From NCBI GenBank assembly GCA_903919125.1, contig CAIXGS010000027.1, positions 78,442-142,441 on the forward strand: a stretch of 64,000 nt of DNA. Reading direction: 5' to 3'. Shown here piece by piece: positions 26,195-33,670 of this stretch. The first letter of the stretch is position 1. Each line of letters begins with the position of its first letter. Under the pieces are notes generated by a model. That model was not told where the DNA came from. It did no database searches and was given only the letters and a program-made list of their open reading frames with translations. Source of the stretch: an uncultured Spartobacteria bacterium. Lineage in GTDB: Bacteria; Verrucomicrobiota; Verrucomicrobiia; Chthoniobacterales; Chthoniobacteraceae. A program made the translations under genes and the position numbers.

Positions 26195-27094
26195 ATGAAG
26201 CTGCACTTCGAGAAAATCTCGCTTCAAAACCACCTTTCCATCCAAGTTCTAGAACTCCGCAAATCGGAGTTCGATGCGCCGTGGCATTATCATCCCGAAT
26301 GGGAACTTACGCTAATCCAATGCGGCTGTGGTAAACGCTTCATGGGCAATAGCATCGAGCCATTCGCCGCTGGAGACCTTGTTTTAGTGGGCCCAAATCT
26401 TCCCCATTTCTGGCATAGCGAACGCCCCACGCTGGAATCCTTGCCTCACAACTCCCATGCCATCGTAGTTCAGTTTCCCCACTCATTTGTGGGCGACGTC
26501 TTTCTAAACCTCCCGGAAATGGAAGGTGTCCGGCAACTGCTGAGAAAGGGCACCCAAGGCATGGTGTTTGATTGTAGCGCAAGCCCAGCAATCACCGGCC
26601 TGCTTGAGGAGTTGCCCAAACTGCCCGCTCTCGGGCGCATCCTCTCACTCATTAACATTTTACAAAAACTTTCTGAGAGCCCAGCACGCCCATTGTCTCA
26701 GAACCTCTACACCAAAGCCTCTGACTTAGAAGCCAGCACGCGCATGGGAAAGGCTTACACCTTTTTGCTCACTCACTTCCAAGAGCCTCTGACACTGGAG
26801 AAGATCGCAGCTGCATCTGCCATGAGCCCTGCCGCCTTTAGCCGCTTTTTCAAGCGGATGACACAGAGAAACCTCTGGGACATCCTCAACGATCTGCGCA
26901 TCGATCACTCTTGCCGTCTTCTACGAGAAACCGATCGGGACATCACCGCCATCGCCTTCGAGAGTGGCTTTGGAACGCTCTCCAGTTTCAACAGGCACTT
27001 CCAGCACTCCCACCAATGCACCCCAAGAGCGTACCGTAAAACGTTTGCTCTTGGGACGGATTCAAAAATCCGTCCAATTGCCCCAAAACCGTAA
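26195..27094 (+). CDS. AraC-family regulator with N-terminal cupin
   Basis: A 299-residue regulator. The cupin sensor covers about 1-120 (APWHYHPEWELTLI, GDLVLVGPNLPHFW), and the AraC double helix-turn-helix about 195-295 (LEKIAAASAMSPAAFSRFFK, AIAFESGFGTLSSFNRHFQ). Such proteins commonly sense sugars or related metabolites. It is divergent from the ferritin-like/SDR/esterase unit and is the obvious candidate for controlling it. Confidence 0.92.
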   Translation: MKLHFEKISLQNHLSIQVLELRKSEFDAPWHYHPEWELTLIQCGCGKRFMGNSIEPFAAGDLVLVGPNLPHFWHSERPTLESLPHNSHAIVVQFPHSFVGDVFLNLPEMEGVRQLLRKGTQGMVFDCSASPAITGLLEELPKLPALGRILSLINILQKLSESPARPLSQNLYTKASDLEASTRMGKAYTFLLTHFQEPLTLEKIAAASAMSPAAFSRFFKRMTQRNLWDILNDLRIDHSCRLLRETDRDITAIAFESGFGTLSSFNRHFQHSHQCTPRAYRKTFALGTDSKIRPIAPKP

Positions 27095-27461
27095 ATGGTC
27101 GTGCATGGGTTGCTTTACTGTTTCATCTTGTCAGGCAAGAGCTTTGCGGCTTCCAGTTGGAGATAAGAACCTTACAAGGGAGTGGGCACGCTCGAAAAAC
27201 TCGGACCGTCGTGAATAAACCACCGTTCCTTGCCGGTAACCGAGTCCACACCCTGCACACGGTTGGGGGCAGTGCTGATACTCACCGGCGACCGCCCGAC
27301 TCGATCACGAAGGGGGTGCCGTAGACTTGCACCGGTGCGAAGTAAGCGTCTCACGGAAGGCTTTGGCAGAACGCTGGGAATCCCACACGATCGCGCCCGG
27401 CGCCAAGCTCCCACCAATTAGTCCCAGCAAATTGGGTTAGGTCTCGGACGGCTTTGGAAAG
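27095..27461. other. Gene-free interval with propeller relic
   Basis: This 367-nt stretch between the AraC-cupin gene and tRNA-Ala has no intact gene. It holds only the frameshifted PQQ-propeller remnant on the minus strand; the remainder shows no recognisable element. Confidence 0.6.
27172..27380 (-). pseudogene. Decayed PQQ-binding-like beta-propeller fragment
   Basis: Within a 367-nt gap there is a recognisable propeller repeat split by a frameshift. One frame gives YFAPVQVYGTPFVIESGGRR (about 27347-27288), and the next gives NRVQGVDSVTGKERWFIH and SSVPTPL down to the stop at 27172. Together they read like the blade pattern TP-VIE-G...V.G.D..TGK..W...S.VPTP of exported PQQ-like propellers. 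An upstream piece (IVWDSQRSAKAFRE) in yet another frame may belong to it. No start or intact frame exists, so this is a relic. Confidence 0.5.
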
Positions 27462-27534
27462 TGGAGCCTAGGGGATTCGAACCCCTGACCTCCTCAATGC
27501 CATTGAGGCGCTCTACCAACTGAGCTAAGACCCC
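27462..27534 (-). tRNA. tRNA-Ala (GGC)
   Basis: On the minus strand: acceptor GGGGTCT pairs with AGGCTCC (two wobble pairs), D-arm AGCTCAGTTGGTAGAGC, anticodon stem CCTCA/TGAGG around ATGGCAT (anticodon GGC), and T-arm AGGGGTTCGAATCCCCT. Discriminator A; CCA is not encoded. It lies about 100 nt downstream of smpB on the same strand. Confidence 0.96.
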
Positions 27535-27638
27535 TTTCCAAGCGGGGGTGAAATACTCCCAATAATGCGGCGCTCTGGGCAAGCTTCTTTTTGCCATTGT
27601 GCAAACAAGCCGCAAGAGGCCCGCTTCGGACGGGCACT

Positions 27639-28103
27639 TCAGTTTCGAGCGCCACGGTTAAACCGGGAGACTTCCCGCTGCACTTCCCGCAATTCAACAC
27701 GCTCCTTTAACGAGGCCCTCTGGTCTGCCTTGTCCTTGCCAGAGCCCACTGCGATTTCCACTTTGATCCGGTGCCCCTTCCAGTAGAGGCGTAGAGCCAC
27801 CAAGGCGTGTCCCTTAATATGGGTTTGATCGAAGAGCTTTGCTATCTGTTGCCGGTGTAACAACAGACGACGGCGCGTTTTGGGCTCATGCTGTGTGTGG
27901 CTCGCATTCCCGTAGGGCCGGATTTCCAAGTCGAACAAGTAAACCTGCCCCTTCTCCACTCGGGCAAAAGCGCCCAGCAAGTTCGCATGGCCAGAACGGA
28001 TGCTTTTGACCTCCGTCCCCTTTAATTCTAACCCCGCCTCGAAGCGCTCCAAAACGTGAAAGTCACGAAGCGCCTTCCTGTTTACTGAAATCTCCGAGTC
28101 CAT
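27639..28103 (-). CDS. smpB: SsrA-binding protein SmpB
   Basis: About 154 residues from the ATG at 28103. It binds tmRNA and delivers it to stalled ribosomes in trans-translation. Key features are the N-terminal NRKALRDFHVLERFEAGLEL, KGTEVKSIRSGHANL, RLLLHRQQI, and the C-terminal basic tail starting KDKADQRASLKERV. The tmRNA gene itself is not in this window. Confidence 0.97.
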   Translation of the reverse strand: MDSEISVNRKALRDFHVLERFEAGLELKGTEVKSIRSGHANLLGAFARVEKGQVYLFDLEIRPYGNASHTQHEPKTRRRLLLHRQQIAKLFDQTHIKGHALVALRLYWKGHRIKVEIAVGSGKDKADQRASLKERVELREVQREVSRFNRGARN

Positions 28104-28208
28104 AAAATTGGCTCTGCCTGCCCTCCACACGCAGTGGTTGCCGGTCAGTTCTGGGACACTTGACCCCAGATTTACAGCTGTTCTAATAAAAGCAAAAGAG
28201 CCAGCATC

Positions 28209-28231
28209 GGGACTCCAAGCTCAAGAGTCCC
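28209..28231 (-). terminator. Hairpin downstream of rpoZ
   Basis: GGGACTC (28209-28215) and GAGTCCC (28225-28231) form a perfect 7-bp stem with a 9-nt loop, 34 nt beyond the rpoZ stop. The only immediate T-run (CGGTTTTT) follows on the plus strand; on the minus strand a U-rich stretch comes about 10 nt later. It may act as a terminator or processing hairpin. Confidence 0.4.
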
Positions 28232-28265
28232 CGGTTTTTGGGTCAAACCACTCCGCACTAGTGCT

Positions 28266-28484
28266 TTAGACGGCAACAACCAAAGGAGGCTCTGGGAAAG
28301 AAAGCGTGATTTTACCCTCTATCACTTCTTGAAGGGCGATATCGGCAAATCCCGTGCGAAAGCCAGCATCTACCATGGGACGCTCCCCAGCGGTTAACTG
28401 CTTTACGCGCTTACTGATAACATTGACCAACACCTGCTGGTTTGGGACTTTCTTGAGGGCTTCTTCGAGCAAATGGCTAGTCAT
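28266..28484 (-). CDS. rpoZ: RNA polymerase omega subunit-like protein
   Basis: A 72-residue protein with the omega pattern: LLEEALKKVPNQQVLVNVIS, KRVKQLTAGERPMV and DIALQEVIEGKITL. Omega helps assemble beta-prime in RNA polymerase. Length and order agree with short omega proteins. It stands between the DUF1802 gene and smpB on the same strand. Confidence 0.88.
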   Translation of the reverse strand: MTSHLLEEALKKVPNQQVLVNVISKRVKQLTAGERPMVDAGFRTGFADIALQEVIEGKITLSFPEPPLVVAV

Positions 28485-28688
28485 AATATTAAGCAGATTG
28501 ATTCAATGAATGGATGCAATGGTGAGGCAGGCACCTGCGGACCGTGTGTTACCCATTCTTCGAAAGGGACATACCCCGTTCTTCAAAAGGAACCACTTCG
28601 CGGATTATCCAAAGTGCCCCGAATCCAAGGCGGTCTGTTATCTTAACCCACTAGGTCAGGTTGTCAACCAAGGACATACATTAGCCTT

Positions 28689-29228
28689 TTATTGCAACGC
28701 CGCCAAAAGTGAGGCTTCCAAAGCGGCGTGCTCGGCATCTTGAAGCACGGGACTGGTCGGCGTCTCCTCGCAATCTGGCACGTTTACCCAAGAGCGGCAG
28801 CCCCCGTACTTGGGTTCGTCCGGAAACGTCACAGGGACTCGTAAGGAAAACACCCGCACGAAAGCGAGGCTGATCCCGTGATGCTCGTCATATTCGAAAC
28901 GTTCCCGAATGACTTGCGGAGTCCAGAGATGAAACGGATCCAAGCGCGAGATTTGCTCCCAATCCACGAGATCGCGAGTCCACGCGACGCTCACTTGGTG
29001 GGTGAGCGTATGTTGCCCATCGGGTAAATGGGGGAGAGGAGTTTCCGGTGGGAGCTTGAGCTTGGCCACCTGTTCGTGGAACAGGGTGGGAAACAGGAGA
29101 AAGTCGGGATGCTGAAAACGGAAGCCCTCGCGCCCTTCTGCAATGCCGCCTTTCCGCAAAATAATGCTCTGACGGCCGCTGCCCAAAGCGTCGCAAATTA
29201 ACGCCCACTCTTTGAATCCAATGCTCAT
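28689..29228 (-). CDS. DUF1802 family protein
   Basis: About 179 residues. The N-terminal FKEWALICDALGSGRQSII and LRKGGIAEGREGF, then FLLFPTLFHEQ, are the hallmarks of DUF1802, a family of unknown function in cyanobacteria and PVC bacteria. A second ATG four codons upstream (29240) is possible. It sits about 200 nt upstream of rpoZ on the same strand and diverges from the PHP-domain gene. No catalytic motif is visible. Confidence 0.87.
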   Translation of the reverse strand: MSIGFKEWALICDALGSGRQSIILRKGGIAEGREGFRFQHPDFLLFPTLFHEQVAKLKLPPETPLPHLPDGQHTLTHQVSVAWTRDLVDWEQISRLDPFHLWTPQVIRERFEYDEHHGISLAFVRVFSLRVPVTFPDEPKYGGCRSWVNVPDCEETPTSPVLQDAEHAALEASLLAALQ

Positions 29229-29333
29229 GGAAGAAATCATACCGCTCTGATCTGGCGCTGTGCACGCAAGAAGCTTTGGAAGTTAGCCTTGTTCTGCGCT
29301 TTTCGTCGACCGCATTTCGCAGTTTACTACGGC

Positions 29334-30080
29334 ATGGGCTTTCGCATCGATCCTCACGTGCACTCGTTTTACTCGGGAGACGGCGTGAGCAGTCCTGAGG
29401 CGTTGATTCAGGCGGCTAAACAGGCGGGTTTAGACGGGTTTGCGTTGACAGATCACAACACATCGGATGGGTGCAGATATCTGCGCGACATCGGTTTGAT
29501 CCGGGAAGACGGCGAGCCCGTTAACGGCTTCCTTGTCATGCCGGGAATCGAAGTGTCGACCGCCGAGGGGCACCTTTTGTGCCTCGGAGTGTGGCTTCCC
29601 AACGGCTTGAAAGGAGTTCCCGCCAAGGAGGTGATCGAGATGGTGCGAGCGCAAAATGGCGTTTGTATCCCAGCACATCCTTATGACCGTATGCGTGCAG
29701 GGATCAGGGAAGATGATTTGGATGCGTTGGACATCACTTGTCTCGAGGTTTTTAACTCAGCCACCGTATTGAAGCGCCACAACGCCAGTGCTCTGGCGTA
29801 CGCCCAAGGACGCGGTCTCGCGATGACCGCGGGCAGTGACGCGCACCACCATCTTTCCATCGGCCGCTCGTACACCACTTTCCCAGCGGAGCGCCTCAGT
29901 GTAAGAGCCATTTTGGACTCGATCACGAAGGGGACGGAACTACACTGCCAGCCTTTCAGCACGCTGGAAGGGTTTCGCAAGACGTTCTACAACTGGTTCA
30001 GGCTGCGTCGCAAACGGAATTATTTAGGAGCCGGCGTTGGAGGTGTTGAGGGCGTCGAGGGTATCGCCGCTGGCGGCTGA
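29334..30080 (+). CDS. PHP-domain metal-dependent phosphoesterase
   Basis: About 248 residues from the ATG at 29334, where the sequence opens with RIDPHVHSFYSGDG, the first PHP metal motif (HxH). FALTDHNT, a later IPAHPYD, and TAGSDAHHHLSIG supply the other ligands, so the trinuclear site appears complete. The family includes RNase AM (nucleotide 3',5'-bisphosphate cleavage) and other phosphoesterases. Its C-terminal glycine/valine-rich tail is encoded by DNA that overlaps 61 nt of the convergent dltB 3' end. Confidence 0.88.
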   Translation: MGFRIDPHVHSFYSGDGVSSPEALIQAAKQAGLDGFALTDHNTSDGCRYLRDIGLIREDGEPVNGFLVMPGIEVSTAEGHLLCLGVWLPNGLKGVPAKEVIEMVRAQNGVCIPAHPYDRMRAGIREDDLDALDITCLEVFNSATVLKRHNASALAYAQGRGLAMTAGSDAHHHLSIGRSYTTFPAERLSVRAILDSITKGTELHCQPFSTLEGFRKTFYNWFRLRRKRNYLGAGVGGVEGVEGIAAGG

Positions 30081-31615
30081 TCCAAAGCGGCTTCCCGAGC
30101 TTTGCGCAACTTCTCTTCCTCCCGCTGAATTTCTTCCTCATTTCGCTCGCATTCCACGGTTTGAGGCGAGCCTTTCAAAGGCAGGTTGTTCTTCACATCC
30201 TTGACTTCGATGACGTGTGGACGCCCGTCGCGGACCCACCAGGGAATCTCAAAGCGGAACCCGTGTTTGCCGTCTCCAAAGCCACGCTCTTTCAAGTCCT
30301 CGCGTTCAATATTTGCGGGGATACGTAGGATGAACTGATCGTCGATGTACAGATCAACTTGCAGCACTTCTGGTTGTGCGGCCGGTTCCCAGAGCATACC
30401 GGTGACTTCCCGAGTGTCGGCTTTTTCCAAAACCCGCTCGACGGCGAGAGGAGCTGCCGGAGTGAGGCGGCCGGAGAAAAGAAGCAAGCCGAAGGCGATA
30501 GCGTGGAAGGTAAGCAATCGGTTGGCGAAAATCTGGAGCGCACTTTCTCCGAGAAATTTCCGCTGCTTGTTCCAGCGCGCGAACCAGTCATAACCGCTCA
30601 GGAGTGCGGCGTGGTAGAGGCCGTAGAGCATGTAATGCAGAGTGAGGCCGTGCCAGACGCCCATGATACCGAAGGTCAGAAAGAGGCCGCAATAAGAGGC
30701 GGTATGCTTCCCGCTGAACCATTTACGTTTTGAGGCGGTCAACAAAAACCGCATGTAAATATGGTCTCGAAACCAGAATGAGAGCGAAATATGCCAGCGA
30801 TTCCAAAAATCCCGGATGTTCTTGGATAAAAATGGGCGATCGAAGTTTTCTGGGAGATGGACTCCAAAGAAACGGCCTAAGGCGACCGCGAAAGCGCTGT
30901 ACCCGGCGAAGTCGAAGAAGAGGTAGAGTGTGTAGGCGTACATGTACATCCACAGCGTCGTAAAGCCGCGCCCCTTGCCCAGGGCCTCCATCCAGTAGGT
31001 GTTGATGAGGGCGGCTATGATAAACTTGTACAAGAAACCGCGAGCCAGCCTTCTGGCAACGAAGTCGAGGTCATCGAGAAACTCCGCCCGGGAACGAGTT
31101 TTTTCCCAGTCCTTAATGAAGCGGCGGTAGCGATCTATAGGACCGGAAGAAAGAGCTGGGACGAACAGCAAATAGGCGACGTAATGCTGAAGAGACAGGT
31201 TTTTGACCAGACCGTCTTGAATAGAAAAAAGGACGTCGAGTGCTCGGAAGGTAACGTAAGAAATGCCGAGGAAACCAAAAGCGGTATGGGGGGAGAAAGT
31301 CGGAAGGAGCTTGGCCGCAGCAAGCGGTAAGATCGAAAGGCTAAGCGTAGCGTAGAAAACAGCGCGGGAGCGGAACTGAAGTAGCCAGTGAGCGAGGAGG
31401 GCTTGAAATGCCGTATAAACGCCGATGATATACAGCTCGCGCACTTCAAAATCGGGGCGTAAATGCACCGGAGCGCTGGTTTGAAGTACCAGGAGGATGG
31501 ACATCGCCAACAAGCTCGTAGTCCCGTTGAGCCGACCGAAAAACGCGAGCACTCCAAAGGGAAGCAGGATGTACAGCAGCAAGCCGAAGTACTCAAAGTC
31601 AGAGAAGGGAACCAT
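30020..31615 (-). CDS. dltB: DltB: MBOAT D-alanyl transferase with C-terminal extension
   Basis: A 531-residue protein. Residues 1-385 form an MBOAT membrane acyltransferase with the DltB motifs FFDFAGYS, DFWNRWHISLSFWFRDHIY (His275) and GIMGVWHGLTLHYMLYGLYH (His322), ending HAIAFGLLLFSGRL. DltB moves D-alanine from the carrier protein across the membrane. A normal DltB stops about here; this one adds about 140 residues: a beta-type domain at roughly 405-490 (VDLYIDDQFILRIPANIERE, GFGDGKHGFRFEIP) and a coiled, then proline-rich tail. It is the last gene of the dlt operon; its 3' end overlaps the convergent PHP gene by 61 nt. Confidence 0.93.
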   Translation of the reverse strand: MVPFSDFEYFGLLLYILLPFGVLAFFGRLNGTTSLLAMSILLVLQTSAPVHLRPDFEVRELYIIGVYTAFQALLAHWLLQFRSRAVFYATLSLSILPLAAAKLLPTFSPHTAFGFLGISYVTFRALDVLFSIQDGLVKNLSLQHYVAYLLFVPALSSGPIDRYRRFIKDWEKTRSRAEFLDDLDFVARRLARGFLYKFIIAALINTYWMEALGKGRGFTTLWMYMYAYTLYLFFDFAGYSAFAVALGRFFGVHLPENFDRPFLSKNIRDFWNRWHISLSFWFRDHIYMRFLLTASKRKWFSGKHTASYCGLFLTFGIMGVWHGLTLHYMLYGLYHAALLSGYDWFARWNKQRKFLGESALQIFANRLLTFHAIAFGLLLFSGRLTPAAPLAVERVLEKADTREVTGMLWEPAAQPEVLQVDLYIDDQFILRIPANIEREDLKERGFGDGKHGFRFEIPWWVRDGRPHVIEVKDVKNNLPLKGSPQTVECERNEEEIQREEEKLRKAREAALDQPPAAIPSTPSTPPTPAPK

Positions 31616-31633
31616 TGGGGGAAAAAGAACGTA

Positions 31634-33109
31634 TCAGGAGAGCATTGCGGCTAGCGCCCGGCGGTCTGCCTTACCGTTGGGTGTCATGGGGAAGGCTCCG
31701 AGAAACAGGAATTTGCGAGGGACCATATAGGTCGGAATGCGTTCGCCCAGCCGAGCTTTAAGGCGCGCACTTTTCTCAAAATCAGAGCCGTCCATCGGAG
31801 CGGAAAGGACGACGAAGGCGGCGAGGGAATCCACTTTGCCCCCTTTTTCCACAGGGAGCACGACGGCATCTGCTACCTCGGAGAGTTCGCGCAAGTTAGC
31901 CTCCATGTCGCCCAATTCGATCCGATAGCCGTGCAGCTTGATTTGTCCGTCCATACGGCCTTCGAAGAAAACCAGTCCATCGCGACAGCGGCCCCAGTCC
32001 CCAGTGCGGTAAGCGGGTTGGCCTTCGAATTGGGTGAAGGCTTTCGCCGTCAAATCGGGCCGGTTGAGGTAACCGGGGCTGACGTTGGGGCCTGCTATGA
32101 GCAACTCGCCGCGCTCGGAATCGGCGACGGGAACTCCGGCGTCGTCCACGGCGAGAACTCGGGTGCCGGGCATCTGGTAGCCGACAGGCAACGGCGAGAA
32201 GCGCTCGAGCAGGGCGACATCGACGCGCACGGAAGTGGTGGCCACCGTGGCCTCCGTCGGGCCGTACGTGTTCCAGACTTCGGCAGAGGGAAAGCGTTCG
32301 AGCAGTTGGGAGGCCGTTTCCGGGGCGAGAGTTTCCCCGCAAAAAAGAAAGCGCCGCATTGTGGGGAGCATTTCCTGACGGAAGCTTTTTTCGATCAAGC
32401 ACATCTGTGCAAAAGACGGGGTCGACACCCAAGTCGTCAGTCCGAACTGCGTGAGCCTTTGATATAGCAGCTTGAGGTTGGCTAGCTCCTCCTTAGTGAC
32501 GCAAGCAAGCGTTCCGCCGGTGAGTAGGCTCCCGTATAAATCCATGACGGAGAGGTCGAAGGAAAACGGGGCCTGATTGAGAAACACCTCCACCTGAGGC
32601 TCAAACTTGTGTTCTGCCAAGAGCCAGTCCGTGAAGGCCGTCAGGTTGCGCAGCGTAATGACCACGCCTTTGGGCTCCCCAGTGCTCCCCGAGGTGAAGA
32701 GCATATAGAAAGGATCGTCCATTTGCACCCTAGATGGCGGGGCGGGCAAGGCGTCCGCAGAGTGCATCAGAATTTCGCTCACTCTTTCCGGTGTAAGAAC
32801 CAGAGCAGCGCCAGAGCCGGCGACAATTTTGGCGATGCGGTGCTCGGGAATGGAGGTGTCCATTGGGACGTACGCGCGGCCGCACTTTACGGAGGCGAGG
32901 AACGCAACGAGCATTTCAGGCTCTTTATGGCCGTGGACAGCGATAGGGCCGGGAGTGGAAGCTAGTTCGTGATGCAGCCAAGCCGCTAAGGCGTTTGATT
33001 TTTGAATTAAACTGCTCCAAGTCAGCGTATTGGAGCCGCTTTGTACTGCTATGCGCCCAGGGCAAACGCTGCCCCAATGGTCAATCCGGTCCAAAAAATG
33101 TTCACTCAT
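31634..33109 (-). CDS. dltA: DltA: D-alanine--carrier protein ligase
   Basis: A 491-residue AMP-forming adenylating enzyme that loads D-alanine onto DltC. The motifs are complete: TSGSTGEPKG at 139-148, the FCGETL cysteine motif (Cys257) that marks DltA, NTYGPTEATV at 280-289, YRTGDWG at 367-373, and catalytic Lys480 in NGKAD. The low similarity to free-standing NRPS domains and its place between dltX and dltB make D-alanine the expected substrate. It starts at the ATG at 33109, 140 nt after dltX. Confidence 0.93.
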   Translation of the reverse strand: MSEHFLDRIDHWGSVCPGRIAVQSGSNTLTWSSLIQKSNALAAWLHHELASTPGPIAVHGHKEPEMLVAFLASVKCGRAYVPMDTSIPEHRIAKIVAGSGAALVLTPERVSEILMHSADALPAPPSRVQMDDPFYMLFTSGSTGEPKGVVITLRNLTAFTDWLLAEHKFEPQVEVFLNQAPFSFDLSVMDLYGSLLTGGTLACVTKEELANLKLLYQRLTQFGLTTWVSTPSFAQMCLIEKSFRQEMLPTMRRFLFCGETLAPETASQLLERFPSAEVWNTYGPTEATVATTSVRVDVALLERFSPLPVGYQMPGTRVLAVDDAGVPVADSERGELLIAGPNVSPGYLNRPDLTAKAFTQFEGQPAYRTGDWGRCRDGLVFFEGRMDGQIKLHGYRIELGDMEANLRELSEVADAVVLPVEKGGKVDSLAAFVVLSAPMDGSDFEKSARLKARLGERIPTYMVPRKFLFLGAFPMTPNGKADRRALAAMLS

Positions 33110-33235
33110 AGGGGTGGTAATGCGGTTTGAAAGCTACCGGTTTTTATGCAGATCGACTGGGTAGAATCGCTTTCTTTTGGGAAGCCCTCTGTGGAACCCA
33201 ATGAGATGCGCCAACGACCATCTTACCCGAGGAGA

Positions 33236-33249
33236 GCGACGGCCGTCGC
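33236..33249. promoter_or_regulatory. 14-bp perfect palindrome just after dltX
   Basis: GCGACGGCCGTCGC begins one base past the dltX stop codon, in the 140-nt space before dltA. As RNA it would form a GCGAC/GTCGC stem on a GGCC loop with no U-tract, so it is more likely a processing, stability or binding site than a terminator. Confidence 0.4.
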
Positions 33250-33396
33250 CTAAAACTCCTGATAAACGAAGGGTGGCGTTGAGAAGTCACCTCGGCCGTA
33301 AAGGAATATCAGGGCGAAAACCAAGGCGACATAATAGAGAAAGAGCGCCAGTCGTTTGAGTTCCGGACGCCCCTCAAAAATAGCATCAAAATCCAT
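33250..33396 (-). CDS. dltX: DltX: short membrane protein of the D-alanylation system
   Basis: A 48-codon gene, ATG at 33396 to TAG at 33250. The product has one membrane helix (LALFLYYVALVFALIFLYG, about 16-34) and ends PPFVYQEF, which matches the conserved C-terminal F.Y.EF motif of DltX. In Firmicutes this C-terminus sits in the extracellular tunnel of DltB and carries D-alanine to the acceptor. It lies 13 nt after dltC, the usual neighbourhood. Short length explains why automated calling may miss it. Confidence 0.88.
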   Translation of the reverse strand: MDFDAIFEGRPELKRLALFLYYVALVFALIFLYGRGDFSTPPFVYQEF

Positions 33397-33409
33397 CTGA
33401 TTGAGTCAG

Positions 33410-33649
33410 TTAAGATGCCATTCGCCGCTCTAAGTCGGCGACTAACAGGGCGGGCGTGGCCCATGCTTCGCGCTCAAACTCTGCGGGAGAGATTTCCACA
33501 TCGAATTCGCGTCCGAAGGCTACGATGAGTTCCACCGTCTTCATGGAGTCGAGAATTTGCAGTTCGTACAATGCCAAATCCGGTTGGCTGAGTACCTCTT
33601 GAGTTTCGGCCACTTCTGCAAGCACCTGAAGTATTTTATCCTTCGTCAT
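33410..33649 (-). CDS. dltC: DltC: D-alanyl carrier protein
   Basis: A 79-residue acyl-carrier-type protein. Ser35 in ILDSMKTVELIV is the phosphopantetheine site, with the expected helix around it, and LYELQILDS corresponds to the L-x-x-LGxLDS region of DltC. It would accept D-alanine from DltA and pass it to DltB. It lies 21 nt downstream of dltD and 13 nt upstream of dltX. Confidence 0.92.
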   Translation of the reverse strand: MTKDKILQVLAEVAETQEVLSQPDLALYELQILDSMKTVELIVAFGREFDVEISPAEFEREAWATPALLVADLERRMAS

Positions 33650-33670
33650 AAGCTATTCGGGTCTAGGAAT

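Noticed and set aside
27462..28103. A tmRNA (ssrA) gene sought next to smpB.
   Set aside because: No tRNA-like half structure or tag-encoding frame is visible; only tRNA-Ala is present.
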